This document shows, in pieces, positions 33,825 through 44,268 of a stretch of DNA of 64,000 nucleotides. The notes below the pieces were generated by a model that did not search any database, was not told the origin of the DNA, and saw nothing but the letters and a program-made list of their open reading frames with translations. This DNA comes from Semisulcospira habei (Eukaryota > Mollusca > Gastropoda > Semisulcospiridae). Every line of letters begins with the position of its first letter. Position 1 is the stretch's first letter. The position numbers were made by a program, and so were the translations under genes. Location: NCBI GenBank assembly GCA_036245525.1, contig BTPG01000002.1, positions 162,810,876 to 162,874,875 on the forward strand, read 5' to 3'.

Positions 33825-33961
33825 GTATGGTGATGCCATACAGGAACTTGACTATGGCGTAGGACAGATACTGCAAAAACTGACTGACCTCGGCATTGCC
33901 AACAACACACTGGCCATCTTCTCGTCTGACAACGGGGCCGCCACCTATGCTAAAGAAATGG
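33825..33961 (+). CDS. GALNS: GALNS exon (end of catalytic domain)
   Basis: Exon of N-acetylgalactosamine-6-sulfatase, a lysosomal sulfatase that removes 6-sulfate from galactosamine of chondroitin sulfate and from galactose of keratan sulfate. After a TGGCAG acceptor it reads YGDAIQELDYGVGQILQKLT and IFSSDNGAA, the conserved sulfatase block whose SDNGA residues contribute Asp and Asn to the calcium site. The frame enters in phase 1 and the exon closes at ATGG/GTCAGT. 137 bp. Exon order and sequence follow vertebrate GALNS closely, which separates it from arylsulfatases A and B. The exon with the formylglycine cysteine motif lies upstream of everything in this window or is lost; none of it was seen in 1-33824. 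Confidence 0.92.
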
Positions 33962-34308
33962 GTCAGTCACCATGAAGTTTGGCTGTAATGTTTGTTTTAA
34001 CCAATGCAGTCTTGACACAAGCAGTAGTACATTGCTTGAGCAGGAGGGTTGAAGGGTTGTGCTTGATTAGCATGGCACCTGGAGGTGCCAAGCTAATCTG
34101 GCGTAACCCTTCAACTATCAACATCAAACTGTTTCTGAGCTGTCCTGTAGTCCTCAGAGAGCAACCCCCAAATTTGGGAATTTAGGCCTTAGGGCACAGA
34201 GTGTTGAGGAAAAGTGACATTCAGGATAAATTTGACATTTGAAATGACACACTGCTTATGTCATGCAAGGTTTATGTGTTATTTTAGTGGTGTTATTTGA
34301 TATTACAG
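33962..34308. other. GALNS: GALNS intron with fold-back element
   Basis: 347 bp from donor GTCAGT to acceptor TGATATTACAG. It contains the fold-back copy at 34047-34126 and nothing else recognisable. Confidence 0.8.
34047..34126. repeat. Fold-back element, copy 2
   Basis: A near-perfect palindrome of about 80 bases: GTTGAAGGGTTGTGCTTGAT through GGCACCTGGAGGTGCC at the centre to the mirror AACCCTTCAAC. It closely matches the copy at 46355. Confidence 0.85.
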
Positions 34309-34412
34309 GCGGCAGTAATGGCCCGTTCTTGTGTGGAAAGCAGACAACGTTTGAAGGAGGGGTGCGTGAGCCGACCATTGCTTACTGGCCGGGCAGGATT
34401 CAGACGGGGGTG
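34309..34412 (+). CDS. GALNS: GALNS exon
   Basis: 104 bp between acceptor ATTACAG and donor GTAAGG. It reads [17 protein letters not shown], then [17 protein letters not shown]. The G-x-K-x-T-T-(F/W)-E-G-G-x-R-x-P pattern is the second sulfatase signature: the lysine binds the substrate sulfate. Identity with vertebrate GALNS is high by eye. Phase joins cleanly to the exons on both sides. Confidence 0.95.
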
Positions 34413-34483
34413 GTAAGGTCTAGGGTGCTAGAACTTTGTACCAGTATGATAGACTTTGATTTCATCTCTTGTGTCAGTCTTAT

Positions 34484-34556
34484 CAGCAAGCAGAGAAGAA
34501 CCCAACAAAGAAAAAAAAACTCACTTAGAAAAGACCGTTACAGCGCAATTTATTAA
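34484..34556. repeat. MITE arm, copy 2
   Basis: AGAAGAACCCAACAAAG, then CACTTAGAAAAGACCGTTAC and AGCGCAATTTA match one arm of the palindromic MITE at 7186-7335. The second arm is missing or replaced by the neighbouring fold-back element. Confidence 0.65.
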
Positions 34557-34599
34557 TATTTCGGGTTTAACCCTAATCATTCGGTATACACCAGTGTGT

Positions 34600-34767
34600 G
34601 AAATAAGTTGAACTAAAATAGTTCAAGGGTAGTGCCAGAATAGGTTGGCTGCTCTAGGCGCCAAGCTATTCTGGAAGCACCCTTGAACTAAAGCCATTGG
34701 TCTATATCCTTATCTGTAAGTACTATAATGTAGCTTGCATATGGCAGTGTACAAATTTGAAGCTTTT
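34600..34767. repeat. Fold-back element, copy 3, with tail
   Basis: Palindrome from GTTCAAGGGTAGTGCCAGAA to CTGGAAGCACCCTTGAAC (34607-34687), followed by a tail AAAGCCATTGGTCTATATCC... to ACAAATTTGAAGCTTTT. The tail is interrupted by the SINE at 34768-35563 and resumes at 35579 (AGCCTCAG). Confidence 0.85.
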
Positions 34768-35563
34768 TTTTTGCTGCTTCCAAGTTTCCTCTGTCGACCT
34801 CAGAGGTCTTCCTCCACGCCGCTCACTCCAATCAACCCCGGTGTGCTCACCCAGGCCCGCCAGTTGCCATAGCCAGACTCCCGGGCCCACTGCTGTATAT
34901 ATATATATATCAGGTTAGGGGACTCCCTCCGGAGGAAACTCCGCACTACTGCCGAGTCACTTCGGTGGTCTTCCTACTTAACATTTTTCTTGCTAGTCAC
35001 GGAGTCGAGGAGTGAGGGCTTCCCCCAGAGGTGGTGAGTCAACCACTACGTCCTTCCACGCACAGCAGCAGGGTCTGGCCGAAGACAACCGCGCACCTAG
35101 GGCTCCTAGAGGCCGGACCGGGCTGAGGTCACCATGAGACGGAGACTTGAGGGGTCAGAGGCACCTGGAATAGCGTTTTTTCATTTTTGCATGATGATGA
35201 GGATGATATGATGATGCCATGGTGGTCCATGTGGTTAGGGACTGCGTGACAGGGCCGCATTCCACGCTTCCTGTCATAAATATCCTGGTATTAACCAGGC
35301 CCGGGACTTGCGGACACCTGTGGTGCCAGCCGTGTAATCATCCACACCTTGCGATGCGTCATAACCCAGGTAACAAAGTCGCACCCGTGAAGTGGGTGAG
35401 TCTCGGCTTTGTGGCATCAGCCTTCCCATTGGGTCCATGGCACACCCGCTCTGGGTAAGAGTCGACCCAGGTAGGAAAAGTCCCGCTTGACTCGGCTGGG
35501 ATTCGAACCCGGATCTCCCAGCCGCCAGTCTGACGCGCTAACCACTGCGCTACGGAGGCCGGT
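34768..35563 (-). repeat. tRNA-derived SINE, ~796 bp, minus strand
   Basis: Its 5' end on the minus strand (35561 downward) reads GGCCTCCGTAGCGCAGTGGT, then TTAGCGCGTCAGACT, and a B box GGGTTCGAATCCC, the two parts of a tRNA-type RNA polymerase III promoter; it resembles a Met-type tRNA but lacks a proper anticodon arm. The 3' end is a short A-run at 34768-34775. Both ends are enclosed by AAATTTGAAGCTTTT (34753-34767 and 35564-35578). The body is long for a SINE and contains ATCATC and TA repeats, so it may be composite. Confidence 0.85.
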
Positions 35564-35727
35564 AAATTTGAAGCTTTTAGCCTCAGTATGATATTAATAA
35601 ATTTGGTTCTAACCATATGTTTTCAAAATAGACATACAAACATGTGCACAATTTGCAAATTATCTTTTCTGATGAGGAAGATGCAAACAGTTAAGGGGTT
35701 AAAGGACATGAGGATCTCTGTGTTCAG

Positions 35728-35864
35728 GTGTCTCACCAGCTGGGCAGCCTGATGGACCTGTACACGACCTTCATCACTCTGGCCGGCGGGACAGTGCCTG
35801 CTGACCGCGTGGTGGACGGCATCGACCTCTCTCAGTCGCTGTTTAAAAACATTGTAAAGGACAG
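35728..35864 (+). CDS. GALNS: GALNS exon
   Basis: 137 bp between acceptor TGTTCAG and donor GTATGG. It reads VSHQLGSLMDLYTTFITLAG and later DRVVDGIDLSQSLFKNIVKD. S-x-x-D-L-(Y/F)-T-T is the sulfatase block after the active-site half; the following GIDL segment is in the family position. Phase 0 in, phase 2 out. Confidence 0.95.
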
Positions 35865-36053
35865 GTATGGAGTATATGGTCAAACCTGTGTGTGTTGTGT
35901 GTGCTCATCAGTGTCTTTGGACCTTACACCTTTGTTTCTTCAAAATGCTCTACCGATGGCATTACTATTAGGAAGGTACCCTTAGCTTACCAATTTCAGC
36001 CTAAGTTCCCTTGTGTGTACCTACGTAACAAGGGAAGCAACTCTTAGTGTGGT

Positions 36054-36305
36054 CCCGCCACCCAGGTCTGCTCTGGGGGACTTTGGTGGGGTTAACTACT
36101 TTTTAGTTCCCAGGGTCACCCTGGTCAGCCCCACAGGGTGGGTTTTCTCCTCTATTCTGGGGCATGTGTTTCTGTCTACCCTTGGTCCATTCACCTGTAT
36201 TCCTTTTTTAAAACTCTCCTTACTGTCTGCGCTGCCTGTAGTTCTTGATATTGGATGTGTGTTGCTAAATGGTCTTAGCTTTATTTAGGCCCCATTTCAT
36301 AGGTT
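36054..36305 (+). repeat. AATC retroposon, copy 6, left part
   Basis: Begins CCCGCCACCCAGGTCTGC after the duplication CTTAGTGTGGT (36043-36053) and runs to ...CATAGGTT at 36305, where DIRS copy A begins. Its other part is 41936-42062. Confidence 0.92.
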
Positions 36306-38133
36306 TTGTTTCTTCAAAAACATTACCGATGACATGACCTTATGGAAGTGTCTACTACTTACGGGAGGCACTCGGGGAACCCCGAGGGGGCCGAGAGTTG
36401 TCTCCCGATACTGCCCATCCGGAACCGAGTACCCATAATTCCTCAGTCAGTCTACTTAGGCTCATGCTGTTCAGACGTGTTGCTCTAGCCTACGGACTTT
36501 GGATTTTTGACCGATTCGCCGGTCTTCGAAACGGACTTGGTTTCTTCTCTGGGCTTCGACTTCGCCGGCCCTGCCTGTGCCACTGCGTGGCCCTGTCGTC
36601 CCCTATGCGTTGGCGGCTGCCCTCTTCGGCTGCTTGGGTGCCTGGGCTACGCGATGAGCGTCGCAGGGACCTTACCCGGTCCTTCCATGGGTGTTTGCAC
36701 TTTTCTCCCCCCGTTCTCACTCCGGCGGAAAGGTAAGGTAGCTGGGTTGGCCCTCGGCCGGTTCCCGAGCTGGGCGCTGGTTGAGCGGGCACGAAGGCAG
36801 TCTTCATCTGCGCTGTTGCTTGTGCGCCAAAATTCTTGACTTTTACCTTGGCGGGCCTCGCGCCCGTCCCCACTCTCCTTCGGTTGTTGGTGTGGCATTG
36901 TTATAAACGGGGTCAAAATCTCCCTCTTTTCCATAGATAGCAGCGTTATTTTTAAAAGATCCGCTGTTTAAAAAGAAGGCGTTTACGCGTGAGGAAAAGA
37001 AATAAGACGTTAAGATCTGAAACGATCATTCTTAAACAGCGCAGGTCCACAGGTTGTCAGATTCGTTTTCCAAGATGGCGTCTAGCAATGCAGGGCACGT
37101 TGTTTCCTCGCGGCTAAACCTTTAATGGAATGGGAGTGGTGTGAAAGATCGGTGAAAGTTAAGTCGAACCCTAATTCTGGCGCTTACCTACTCGCTTGTT
37201 CCTTACCTACTCACTTGTACCTTGTGTGGTTCGGGGAATGTGTTGTGCTCCAGCCCATTCCTTGACGCATTACGTTGGTGGATGTGACGAGAGCAGACGC
37301 TTACTTCGGTACTGAGTCGGTCATGTAAGGCTTGTTTTTGTTATGCATTATGCAGACCTGTTTACCATACACGTTGGCGTATTTGGGTACACGATTTGGC
37401 TTGGGGGTAAACATACATGTGCACTTTTGTACATTGGATACACATGTGAGGTTCAAAGTTTATATTAGTCAGTTGATAGGACACTGACTGCACCAAGGGG
37501 CTGAACAGGCCTGATTATGCGTCGTTTACTCCCCTTAGCGTGCTCGCCCCCTGTCGCCATTACGTGGTAATGTTGATGTGCCAGACGTTTGTTTGGGCCT
37601 TTTCTTGGCATCACATGTTTGAGTTCTTGGGCATCAGGCATATGCTCACTTTGAGGGCGGGGCCTCTTGTGGCCACGCCTTGCTGCCTTTATTGGTAAGG
37701 TTACTGTGCCTGCCGCTTGCTTCAGGCCTATACTTGCCATGACTTGCTTGAGTTTTGTTGTGCATGATGTGTTGTATGCTCACCTTAGACCAAGGGTGAC
37801 TGCCATGTGTATGTAGGCAGGGATGTACCCAGCGCAGGAAGGAATACGCTGGGAAGACAGGTACAACACTTGGTGGTTGGGGAGTTGCCTTGGCAGGATG
37901 GACAAACAGAGAGGTTAGCCGTGACCCCTCTTCTTCGCAGATGGTAGGTCGCAAAGGTAAGGTGCTTACCTTGGCTTAGCCGGGACCCGAATGCCTGCAC
38001 TCTCTAGCTTGCGGGGATTTATTGCAGGCCCAGGCGTTCGCTGACAGGCTGTTCCTCACTGGTTGTGACTTACCAGGGCAGGGTCCCTCGGGTCCACGTG
38101 CCTTCGGTTTTGGTATGTTGCAGTGGCCTCTCG

Positions 38134-38310
38134 ATGACCTGCACGCAATGTGGAGGATTCCAGTGACCGTCGGACTCGCACAAGGTCTGTCTACCATGTG
38201 CCGAATGTACCTCCGTACGCTCGTGTGACGTCTGCTTCACATGACCTGAATGGTACTGGTCGCAACTTTGGAGCTTCTATCGACGAGAGCGCCCGGCACC
38301 AGTGACTGGT
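38134..38310 (+). pseudogene. DIRS Gag-like zinc-finger region, copy A
   Basis: Frame from ATG 38134 reads MTCTQCGGFQ, then a TGA, PSDSHKVCLPCAEC, SCDVC, a second TGA and PEW. Compared with the open copy at 63737, both TGA codons stand where that copy has TGG (Trp). The Cys/His spacing is otherwise kept. It would have been the N-terminus of the Gag-like protein. Confidence 0.75.
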
Positions 38311-38469
38311 TCCAGACCTGCTGAAATACCGGCTGCTGTTCCCGGTACTCCGACCGCTCGAGTTTCCGACGAGATGACTGAGAGATCACCATGCCGGACA
38401 CGTCAGTATAGTGTGCGGAGTGGGTAGATCGTTGTGACCGTTCCCAGGAGGAAATGCGCTTGGACAAAG

Positions 38470-38800
38470 CCTTGTGACAGGGAGAGAACCCACCTCGCTA
38501 CAGAGCCCGGTTCGGAGAGACGTGCTTCGCGCCGTCCATCGTCCACTGCCGATCCCCACTCGTCTCCATGGAAGCCCGCTGGCTCCTACATGGAGTCGCC
38601 TCGCTGGCAGCGAACCCACCTCGATACAGAGCCCGGTTCGCGGAGACATTCTCGCACGCATACATCGTCTCCACGGAAGCCCGCTGGCTCCTATGTGGAG
38701 TCACCTCGCTGGCAGCGAACCCACCTCGATACAGAGCCCGGTTCGCGGAGACATTCTCGCACGCATGCATCGTCTCGGCACAAAACGGATTCCGCTGGGC
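38470..38800 (+). repeat. ~105-125-bp tandem repeats in copy A
   Basis: ACCCACCTCG(C/A)TACAGAGC with CCGGTTCG recurs at about 38488, 38614 and 38719, and a weaker one at 39256. Each unit also holds GAAGCCCGCTGGCTCCTA. Confidence 0.85.
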
Positions 38801-40499
38801 GCACAGTACAGGACCCACGCACCGCTCAAGGTCGGATTGGAAGCCATCCAGGCGGCCGGCGACGTAGCGCAGGATCTCGTGCTTGGAGCAGGTATGCTGG
38901 CACCGCGCAGGCTTTCTGGAGGGACCCCACCAGGACAACGCTGCTAGCTGAAGGACGCTGAGCTGGTGGCGAGTGGTTACAGGGCCGGTTGGTGACCGCC
39001 CAGCAAGGCAGAGTTTCCAGTCTCCGTCCAGACCTACAAGCTCTGTCTCCGGAGGTGCCTCCGACCTCGCTTGCGGCGCCTGCTCCACCTACACTGCTCT
39101 GGCTGCAACTTGGAACTTCGCCGACGCGAGCGCCCGGCTCCTATGAGTTCCAGACCTGCCGGACGCAACAGACTATGGCGCGGAGTGGGCTAATCGATGC
39201 GGCCATTCCCAGGAGGGAACTTGCCTGGACAAAGCCTGGTTTCAGGCAGAGAACCCACCGCCCTACAGAGCTCGGTTCGTAAGACGGGTTGCACACCGTC
39301 CCTGGTCCACTTCCGATCCCCACTCGTCTTCACGGAAGCCCGCTGGATCCTACGCGGGGTCACCTCGCTGGCAGCGAACTCACCTTGATACAGAGCTCGG
39401 CTCGCGGAGACCTTAGCACGCGTCCTAGGACTTCAGGTGTTGAGGACCCACACGCAAGCCGACCGCTAGTCGCGTTGGACTCCTTCCTTGCCCTGATCGA
39501 AGTGCCCTGCGCATCGACTCTACGCTTTCTGCGGTGGACGGCTGCCGTCCCCCCCCCCCCCCTCTCAGGAGAGGAATCTTCACTGGTGGACGCTGGGAGA
39601 CAGCTAGGAGTTCGGCCGCAGCTTCCGGACTTCGTGACCGGCGTTACGACTACCCAGCGCTTCTTCTCTCGGGTCTTCGTTGCTTATCCCTCCATGGAGT
39701 TCCGGCCGTTCTGCTTGCCCTCGTCAGGATTGGCTCTCGGGATTTCACAGGAGTTCGTCTGCCCCAGCCTGCTGTGGATCCGCTCTTGGCACTGCGGTTG
39801 GACTAGTGACCTCGCTCGGCCTTGACGCCCTACGCTACGTGGGATTGGGGAGCCCCTGACCCTGGCCTTCGTTCTCCGCTTCGAGGACCTCTGGCCCCCT
39901 GCAGGTCTACCTACCGCGGAAGCCCCCTCTGTGCTGACGATTCTGATGCACCAGGTTTTCTTCGCGGGGAGCAGACCGGACGATGCTTCTACGACTTGGC
40001 TTAGCAAGACGCGTTCTCTGACCCCAGGCCAGCGTTAGGATGCGGTCCTAGTCGGTGGTCCTCGGTCCAGCCTCCAGATCTAGGAGTTCGAGTTCTTCCG
40101 GATCTGTCGACCCTTGTCTCCAGGTACCCGTGCGCTCGGCCTCCACAGAGTTCCTCGGTTCACACGCGAAGGAGTCGTCACTGCTTCTGGAGCTTCCAGC
40201 CGTTGGACGCACCTGGGGTCCTCAACCGCCACCTGGACACTGTGGAACCAAGGTGCAGCCCCGTCTCCCTGACGTCTAACCAACTCGACAACCTCCTTCG
40301 GCGCACCTGGGGAACTCCGGACTTCGGACAGGTTGTCCTTTTTGGCTGTGCTCGCGGTTGGTTTGCCTAGCCTCTACAAGGAAGTCGGATCTACCCCCCC
40401 TCTTCAATCGTCTCTAGGCTCGGCTGCTTCAGCTACGCTTCCTACTTCTCCAGTTCTTCTCGACCTCCGGCTCCCTGACCTACGGGCTTTGCGGACAAG

Positions 40500-40970
40500 A
40501 GCATTTACGGATTGTTCGGACGCAAGCTAGGAGGACATCTCGTGGGAGGAAGGACTCGGCCACCAGGAGCTGCTCGTCCTATCCGGCAAAGGGTCAGCGG
40601 AGGCGTACATCCAGGATCAGGGCGGCTTGCGATCTCCCGACCAGTGCGTGCTCCTCTACCCCCGATGCGTCGGTGCGAGAACCACAACTTCCTTCCGTGC
40701 GTCACACTGCCCTGGTCGACGATAGGTCTGGGTCGACCTTCCCCCCGATGGAACCAGTTGCTACGCACGGAGCGCACCAGGACACCTTTGGAGGATCGGC
40801 GTGCTGGCAAGATGGCTTGGTTGACCTGTTCACCACGAGGTGGGATCACCGGCTTACCCTTCGCCTTCCTGATTCCAGCCCCCCTGGCCGAGGCGCTCGA
40901 TGTTCTGGACAATCCGCTCGTCCTGTGGGTCACCCAGTTTCCTTGGAACCGTTCCTGGACCACTGATCTC
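40500..40970 (+). pseudogene. DIRS RNase H and downstream remnant, copy A
   Basis: The frame reads LLVLSGKGSAEAYIQDQGGL near 40580-40630, equivalent to the VLSDNSTVVSYIQTQG of copy D, with the D and N of the active region changed. Then VDLFTTRW near 40822, the conserved segment after RNase H in DIRS Pol. Stops interrupt it. Confidence 0.65.
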
Positions 40971-41601
40971 CGCAGCTCGTCATGGACCCCCCGCTACTGC
41001 TTTCCGCATTCTACAAGGTGCTCGTGCAGCCGCGACGGTCGCTGTTCCGCCTTGCTGGAGCGCCTACTCCTTCGCTTTGGGTGGCGTCCGTCGCCTCTCC
41101 CCCACCGACCCTGCTGACCCCAGCTGGCAGACTTATCCCCAGGAGACCAGGCAGAATAGCCTGAGCTAGCCTCACGTATACTTACGACGACATAGCCATC
41201 CGGAGCGGACGCGCTCGCCTCTTGGCCGCGCCCGGCAGCACTGACGTTACGGGCCAGACAATCTTCCTGGCTACGCTCAGTCATACGATCCGAATTCCAG
41301 GATCCCTCCCCTCAGGGAGCTTAGAGGTTAAGTACGTCCAATCAAGGTACGTGCATAGCCACGAACGTCGCAGTCGTCAGGAACTGTGCTGTCTTACACA
41401 TCGTGGCTGCTGGGTGCTGGCGGGCAGGTTACGAGGCTACTCGCTCTGGTGGGGGACTTCTCGGGGGGCACATCTCCCTCCTGGCGCATCAGCGCCATAG
41501 GTTACACCTACCTAGGGTCATCGGGAGTTTTGCGGTGGGGAGGACGGCCCTCGGGGCCCTAAGGTGTGCTAGAGCGCGGCACCCTCCTTCTCTTCGCAAT
41601 T

Positions 41602-41698
41602 CTTCCATAAGGTCATGTCATCGGTAATGTTTTTGAAGAAACAAATGCATTTTTCTTTAAAAGGTATTTTTTCGAAAAATACTTACCGATGACATGAC
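41602..41698. repeat. DIRS internal complementary region of copy A
   Basis: Reads CATAAGGTCATGTCATCGG, TAATGTTTTTGAAGAAAC, AAATGCATTTTTCTTTAAAA, then TTTTTTCGAAAAATACTTAC and CGATGACATGACC. It is the complement of the left end joined to the complement of the right end, with the junction at ACAA/ATGCAT. Confidence 0.92.
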
Positions 41699-41935
41699 CC
41701 AGGCGACCCTCCCACCTGCCCCGCTTGCCGCTGGTGAGCTAAGTATCCTGACTGAGGAATTATGGGTACTCGGTTCCGGATGGGCAGTATCGGGAGACAA
41801 CTCTCAGCCCCCTCAGGGTTCCCCGAGTGCCTCCCGGGTTGTGTGGTAACACAACGAGTAAGTAGTAGACACTTCCATAAGGTCATGTCATCGGTAAGTA
41901 TTTTTCGAAAAAATAACTTTCAAAGAAAAATGCAT

Positions 41936-42062
41936 TTTTTAACGTATTGGACCAGCTGGCGACATACATTCAATGTTCTGTTTAGTTTTGTTTTTTTCAC
42001 AAGCAGTGCAGGCACGTCCTGAGAAAGTCTCATTGCTGTCGGGACGTTAAGCAATGTACAAT
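41936..42062 (+). repeat. AATC retroposon, copy 6, right part
   Basis: Resumes TTTTTAACGTATTGGACCAG and ends ...GGGACGTTAAGCAATGTACA ATC at 42062, with a shortened tail, followed by the duplication CTTAGTGTGGT at 42063-42073. Confidence 0.92.
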
Positions 42063-42349
42063 CTTAGTGTGGTGCTACCACGTACCCGAGTGGTCTCCCC
42101 TCCACCCATAAGGCCCCATGAGCAGCGGTCACGCGACAGTCTTACGCTTAGCTTCCGAGAAGACGGATTACCGCTGGCCTTCGGTATGGTTTTGCGTCAG
42201 TGTGGTTTTGCTCTGTTTCAGTGTGGTTTTGTGGCTTGGGGTGGATTACCTTTGGTTTGGATTACCTTACTTCTGTCTCCAAGGTCCCCCTCTCTCGGCT
42301 ATGGCTAGGTAAGAGTATTGTTTCTGCTGCTGTCTTGGATGAGGAGCTG

Positions 42350-42840
42350 ACGGGCGGTGGTTCGTTATGCAGACGGGATGGCAGGACGCTCCAGTGCTTC
42401 ACTTGCATACGACATGCGTGCCGTGGCAACGGCGGGCACTCGGGCGGTGTACCATGCCTCAGTCAACGCCTTCGCCGTGGCGGCTTATTGTGTCCTTATG
42501 CACAGGGATGGGGTCCTGAGGAGTTGCGTGGGCATGCCTGCGCAGGTCAAGACACAGCTCCGCCAGGCTCCGGTTGGCGGCCTCCTCCTGATTTGTCCCA
42601 CGTGGCAGTTAGTGATGGAGTCGGCCAAAGACCTGTACCCCAGTGCCCCCCAGACGATCCACTCCCGGTTTCTGGCTTCCCGCAAAGCCGTGGGAGCTTC
42701 AGGCCCACCCCTCGACCCGCTGCTGGACACACCCCCAAGTCCAGTGGACAGCCGCTCCTTGGTCGCCTGCGCTCCGCCCTGACTGTCGCCCCCTCTTGGC
42801 CCAGGAGGGCCCGGAGGTCCGAGCGAGGGAGGGCCCAGTG
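42350..42840 (+). pseudogene. DIRS Gag-like remnant, copy D
   Basis: Frame 42357-42782 reads SLAYDMRAVATAGTRAVYHA, then SVNAFAVAAYCVLMHRDGVL and LRQAPVGGLLL, a helical Ala-rich stretch just before the reverse transcriptase, where DIRS elements carry the end of ORF1. The N-terminal zinc-finger part found in E, A and B is not evident here, so this copy is truncated or rearranged upstream. Confidence 0.5.
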
Positions 42841-43189
42841 ACTCCCCGTGTCTGCCCCGCTGACGTCGTCAGGGTCTCTGGTCGGCAGGAGGCTTGCGCT
42901 GCACAGCGACATGTGGCAGTCGCTGCTGCCAGAAGACCCTTGGGTTTTCTCAACCGTCACGGAAGGACTACGTATTTTGTTCCGTCACCCCTCACTACTG
43001 AGGCGCCCCATTGTGGACTGGGGTCCCTACAGATCCTGGCAAAACAGAGGCGCTTCAGGGCGAGTTCACGGCCTTGCTCCAGAAGGCCGCTACGGAGGTG
43101 GTCGCTTGCCACGATTTGTGGTCCCCAAACCCGACAGCAGGTGGCGCCCAGTCATAGATCTGTTGGCGCTAAGCAGGTTCATTTCAGCC

Positions 43190-43201
43190 CCCTCCCCCCC
43201 C

Positions 43202-43233
<32 letters not shown>

Positions 43234-43235
43234 AC
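43190..43235. repeat. Poly-C expansion inside reverse transcriptase
   Basis: A C-run of about 40 bases (with A and T breaks at its left side) lies between the DLLALSRFI and IETARALRAAV parts of the reverse transcriptase. Confidence 0.9.
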
Positions 43236-43782
43236 CTTTCGCATAGAGACAGCGCGGGCGTTGAGGGCTGCCGTTCCACCCATGGGCTTTGCCGTCAGCC
43301 TCGACCTCGCGGACGCATACCTTCACGTTTCCGTTCACCCGTTGGCTCACCGTTACCTGCGCTTCGCCTTCCACGGAGCAGTCTACCAGTTCTGTGCCCT
43401 CCCCTTTGGACTGAGCCTCAGCCCTTGGGTCTTTACGCGGATACTGGACGCGGTGATGGCCATGGCCAGGCGGTCGTCGTCCAACTGCCTGGACGATCTA
43501 CTGCTCTGAAACCAGGATGCCTCCGCATTACAGAAGGACAGGGACACACTGTTAGAGCTCATGCAACAGCTCGGTTTCTTCATCAACAGTGGGAAGTCGG
43601 ACCTCTCACCCTCCCGCAGGTTCATCCACCTGGGTATGGAATTTATGGCGGACCTCAACACAGTGCGGCTGCCAGAGAAGCGCATCCGGAAGATAGCAGA
43701 GCTCGCTCGCCGAGTGTCCCGTGCAGAGGCCGTGACAGCCAGGACCTGGCTTCAGCTGCTGGGTCTCCTGACCATGGCGGCA

Positions 43783-44268
43783 GACCTCTTGCCCCTCGGC
43801 AGGCTATATTTGCGCCCTCTCCAGCTTCATCTGCTAATCCACTGGCGCCCCTCCTCGGGCGACCTGGGAGCCTTGGTTCCAGTCCCGCCCATGATGAGAA
43901 CTCACCTCCAGAGGTGCACGGACCCTACTTGGCTGAGGACGGGGGTACCCCTCTTCTCCCCTCCGCCTCTTCTGTCCCTCTGCACAGATGCAAGCCAAGC
44001 AGGCTGGGGAGCCCATCTGCTATCAGACCTCTTGCCCCTCGGCAGGCTATATTTGCGCCCTCTCCAGCTTCATCTGCTGGTCCACTGGCGCCCCTCCTCG
44101 GGCGACCTGGGAGCCTTGGTTCCGGTCCCGCCCATGATGAGAACTCACCTCCAGAGGTGCACGGACCCTACTTGGCTGAGGACGGGGGTACCCCTCTTCT
44201 CCCCTCCGCCTCTTCTGTCCCTCTGCACAGATGCAAGCCAAGCAGGCTTCGGAGCCCACCTGCTACCA
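43783..44268 (+). repeat. 243-bp tandem duplication, in frame
   Basis: GACCTCTTGCCCCTCGGCAG begins at 43783 and again at 44026. The two units differ in few positions, and 243 is 81 codons, so the long frame 43561-45228 stays open across both. It duplicates the segment between reverse transcriptase and RNase H, up to LCTDASQAG. Confidence 0.95.

Larger units (their letters stand above)
36306..41935 (+). mobile_element. DIRS copy A, inside a retroposon
   Basis: Left end TTGTTTCTTCAAAAACATTA at 36306; right end AAAGAAAAATGCAT at 41935; 5.6 kb. Inverted terminal repeats of about 140-190 bp contain GGAAGTGTCTACTACTTAC and GGCACTCGGGGAACCCC. The AATC retroposon on both sides joins exactly when A is removed, so no target bases were duplicated or lost, as expected for tyrosine-recombinase integration. 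Inside are a Gag-like zinc-finger remnant (38134-38300), ~110-bp repeats (38470-38800), RNase H remains (about 40560-40680) and a VDLFTTRW remnant near 40822. No intact reverse transcriptase was found. Confidence 0.9.

Noticed and set aside
35489..35561. tRNA gene on the minus strand
   Set aside because: A and B boxes are present, but the anticodon arm does not fold properly and a SINE body with target duplication follows; it is a SINE head.
43090..43374. Poly-Gly/poly-Pro proteins near 43190
   Set aside because: They arise from translation of the poly-C expansion within the reverse transcriptase remnant.
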